NCBI GenBank assembly: GCA_019894875.1 | Contig: JAGXNR010000159.1 | Span: forward strand, 1-5,809 | DNA length: 5,809 nt | From: Promethearchaeota archaeon | GTDB taxonomy: Archaea; Asgardarchaeota; Lokiarchaeia; Sigynarchaeales; SOKP01 | Direction of reading: 5' to 3' | Shown: piece after piece, positions 4,555 through 5,809 of the stretch | How the letters are laid out: every line of letters begins with the position of its first letter | Numbering within the stretch: the first letter of the stretch is position 1 | Translations under genes and position numbers: made by a program | The notes under the pieces: generated by a model | Told to the model about the DNA's origin: nothing | What the model saw: the letters and a program-made list of their open reading frames with translations, nothing else | Database searches by the model: none

Positions 4555-5809
4555 ATACTAAGGCAAGTTTATATTTATAGAAGCGGTAAACTACTCTATT
4601 ATCGCCATTTTGGAAAAGCACTTAAGAAAGGAGCTTTTGAATCATTAGTAGGTGATTTAATGCAAGATGCATTCGCTAAAGGCGGTAAGAATGTAGAATA
4701 TCACGATTATTATAAATATAGAATTTCATACATTACTGAAAAAGATTCTGAATTAATGTTTTTGTTTGTTACTGGGTTAACAGATAATTTCGAGAATATC
4801 AAAAAAGAACTAATAAAGTGTAAGAAAGAGTTTTTAAATTTATTTGAAGACATAATCCAACACAAGTTTGACGCTAAAACTTTTGAGATTTTTGACCCAA
4901 CAGTCGATTCAATTCATAGGAATTTAAGACCAAAGATATCGTTAGTAGGGTTTTCTGGCGTAGGAAAAACTACAATAACTCGATTAATCAAATCTGAAGA
5001 AATCCCTATGGAACACATTCCAACTATAACTGGTGACATCGCTACAATCAAAATAGGAAAATTACACTTTCATTTATGGGATTTTGCAGGACAAGAACAA
5101 TTTAGCTATTTGTGGAATAATTTTATTAAAGGAAGCGACGCTGTTTTATTGATAACAGATTCTACATTAGAAAACATAGAAAAAAGTAAATTTTTCTTAG
5201 AGCTCATAAAAGAGCAAGCCGCTCAAGCACATACATCTGTTATTGGTAATAAACAAGATTTAGACGATGCTTTGAAACCAGAACAAATAGAGAAAATATT
5301 AGGATTAAAAACCTATTCTATGATTGCAAAAGATTCAGGAAATCGGAATAAAATGATAACAATCATTGCTGATATACTTGAAATGAACTCAGAAGTTTCT
5401 CCACTATTGAAGCCATTGTTAGAGCGAGATGTTTTAATAGAAAAAGCAGTTAATGCTTTAGAAAACACGAAATTTGAGGAGGCTGCAACATATTTTGAGA
5501 AGATAAGTGATCTCTGCCTTGAATTAGGAGATGATTCTCTTGGGAAGGAATTTTACGAAAAATCACAAAAAATTAAAAGCATGCTTAAAGCGGCTAGTAC
5601 ACCTCAAGCAGAACCTGTAGATGCTCCACTTATGCCAGTAGAAACTCCACCTAAGCCTGAAGAAGCATCACCTAAACCTGAAGAAGCATCACCTAAACCT
5701 GTAGAAGCATCACCTAAGCCTGTATTAACACCACCTAAACCATCAGAAACACCACCTAAACCATCAGAAACACCACCTAAACCCGTAGAAGCAGCACCTA
5801 AACCTGTAT
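4555..5809 (+). CDS. Longin-like/Ras-superfamily GTPase fusion with helical hairpin and proline-rich repeat tail (partial, 3' end off window)
   Basis: 418 residues are visible, numbering from ATA 4555. Residues 3-120 look like a longin domain: RQVYIYRSGKLLYYRHFG (3-20), a strand-rich middle and a long helix (about 82-103). Residues 127-282 are a small GTPase with every G-box: P-loop GFSGVGKTT (132-140), switch I PTITGD (156-161), WDFAGQEQF (175-183), NKQD (232-235) and AKD (258-260). Q180 matches the catalytic Gln of Ras and both P-loop Lys138 and Thr139 are intact, so it should bind and hydrolyse GTP. A TPR-like helical hairpin follows (about 292-344), then a Pro/Lys/Glu-rich tail of heptads. 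No lipidation site is visible, but the C-terminus is missing. An in-frame TGA at 4546 and the GGTGAG site make ATA 4555 the likeliest start; ATG 4660 would remove a third of the longin domain. It is probably co-transcribed with the roadblock gene. A membrane or cytoskeletal role is inference. Confidence 0.88.
   Translation, partial: MLRQVYIYRSGKLLYYRHFGKALKKGAFESLVGDLMQDAFAKGGKNVEYHDYYKYRISYITEKDSELMFLFVTGLTDNFENIKKELIKCKKEFLNLFEDIIQHKFDAKTFEIFDPTVDSIHRNLRPKISLVGFSGVGKTTITRLIKSEEIPMEHIPTITGDIATIKIGKLHFHLWDFAGQEQFSYLWNNFIKGSDAVLLITDSTLENIEKSKFFLELIKEQAAQAHTSVIGNKQDLDDALKPEQIEKILGLKTYSMIAKDSGNRNKMITIIADILEMNSEVSPLLKPLLERDVLIEKAVNALENTKFEEAATYFEKISDLCLELGDDSLGKEFYEKSQKIKSMLKAASTPQAEPVDAPLMPVETPPKPEEASPKPEEASPKPVEASPKPVLTPPKPSETPPKPSETPPKPVEAAPKPV
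5650..5809 (+). repeat. 21-bp tandem repeat encoding proline-rich heptads
   Basis: Seven full 21-bp units start at 5650, 5671, 5692, 5713, 5734, 5755 and 5776, with an eighth beginning at 5797 and cut by the window edge. Each encodes PKP followed by four residues: PKPEEAS, PKPEEAS, PKPVEAS, PKPVLTP, PKPSETP, PKPSETP, PKPVEAA. The units at 5734 and 5755 are identical in DNA, and the first two differ by one base, which suggests recent slippage or duplication. It lies inside the longin-GTPase gene and keeps frame, so copy number could vary between strains. The tail is predicted to be disordered and extended. Confidence 0.9.

Noticed and set aside
4545..4580. GTG at 4545 as the start of the longin-GTPase gene
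   Set aside because: It is in another frame and meets a stop after 11 codons; using it would need a frameshift, for which there is no slippery sequence.
4660..5809. ATG 4660 as the main start of the longin-GTPase gene
   Set aside because: It has a GGTGA upstream at short spacing but would delete the first strands of the longin domain, whose sequence reads through uninterrupted from 4555. Kept only as an alternative.
5650..5809. CRISPR-like array
   Set aside because: The 21-bp units are contiguous with no spacers, keep the reading frame and encode a protein repeat.

Overview
The window is AT-rich, gene-dense DNA that most likely comes from an Asgard archaeon (Promethearchaeota). The main evidence is at the right end, where a roadblock/LC7-like protein is followed by a protein joining a longin-like domain to a Ras-superfamily GTPase. 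That combination is characteristic of Asgard genomes. Archaeal TATA-box-like promoters, TTG starts, a UPF0280 protein and a GT2/GT-C pair resembling dolichol-phosphate sugar transfer also fit an archaeon. No rRNA or other phylogenetic marker is present, so the exact lineage is open.

Left part (1-3124): a family 2 glycosyltransferase on the minus strand runs off the left edge, with its 5' end at 603. A large polytopic membrane protein of GT-C type (821-3124, plus strand) is transcribed away from it. The 217-bp gap between them holds an AT-rich divergent promoter region and an 11-bp-stem dyad (736-760) just upstream of a TATA-like element. A simple reading is that the GT2 enzyme charges a polyprenyl phosphate with sugar and the GT-C enzyme transfers that sugar outside the membrane.

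Middle (3117-3905): a complete UPF0280 (COG2122, ApbE-like superfamily) gene lies on the minus strand. It overlaps the 3' end of the membrane protein gene by 8 bp, tail to tail, and starts with TTG.

Right part (4015-5809): after a 109-bp divergent promoter region comes a likely two-gene operon. First is a 164-residue roadblock-like protein with a short C-terminal extension. Then, 45 bp downstream, comes a longin-GTPase-helical-hairpin protein ending in a proline-rich heptad-repeat tail that is cut by the right edge. The second gene has no ATG, GTG or TTG at the expected start. A well-spaced GGTGAG ribosome binding site instead points to an ATA codon at 4555. Together the two genes look like a small-GTPase switch encoded beside a possible regulator, reminiscent of MglA/MglB and Rag/Ragulator. 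This is the most interesting part of the window.
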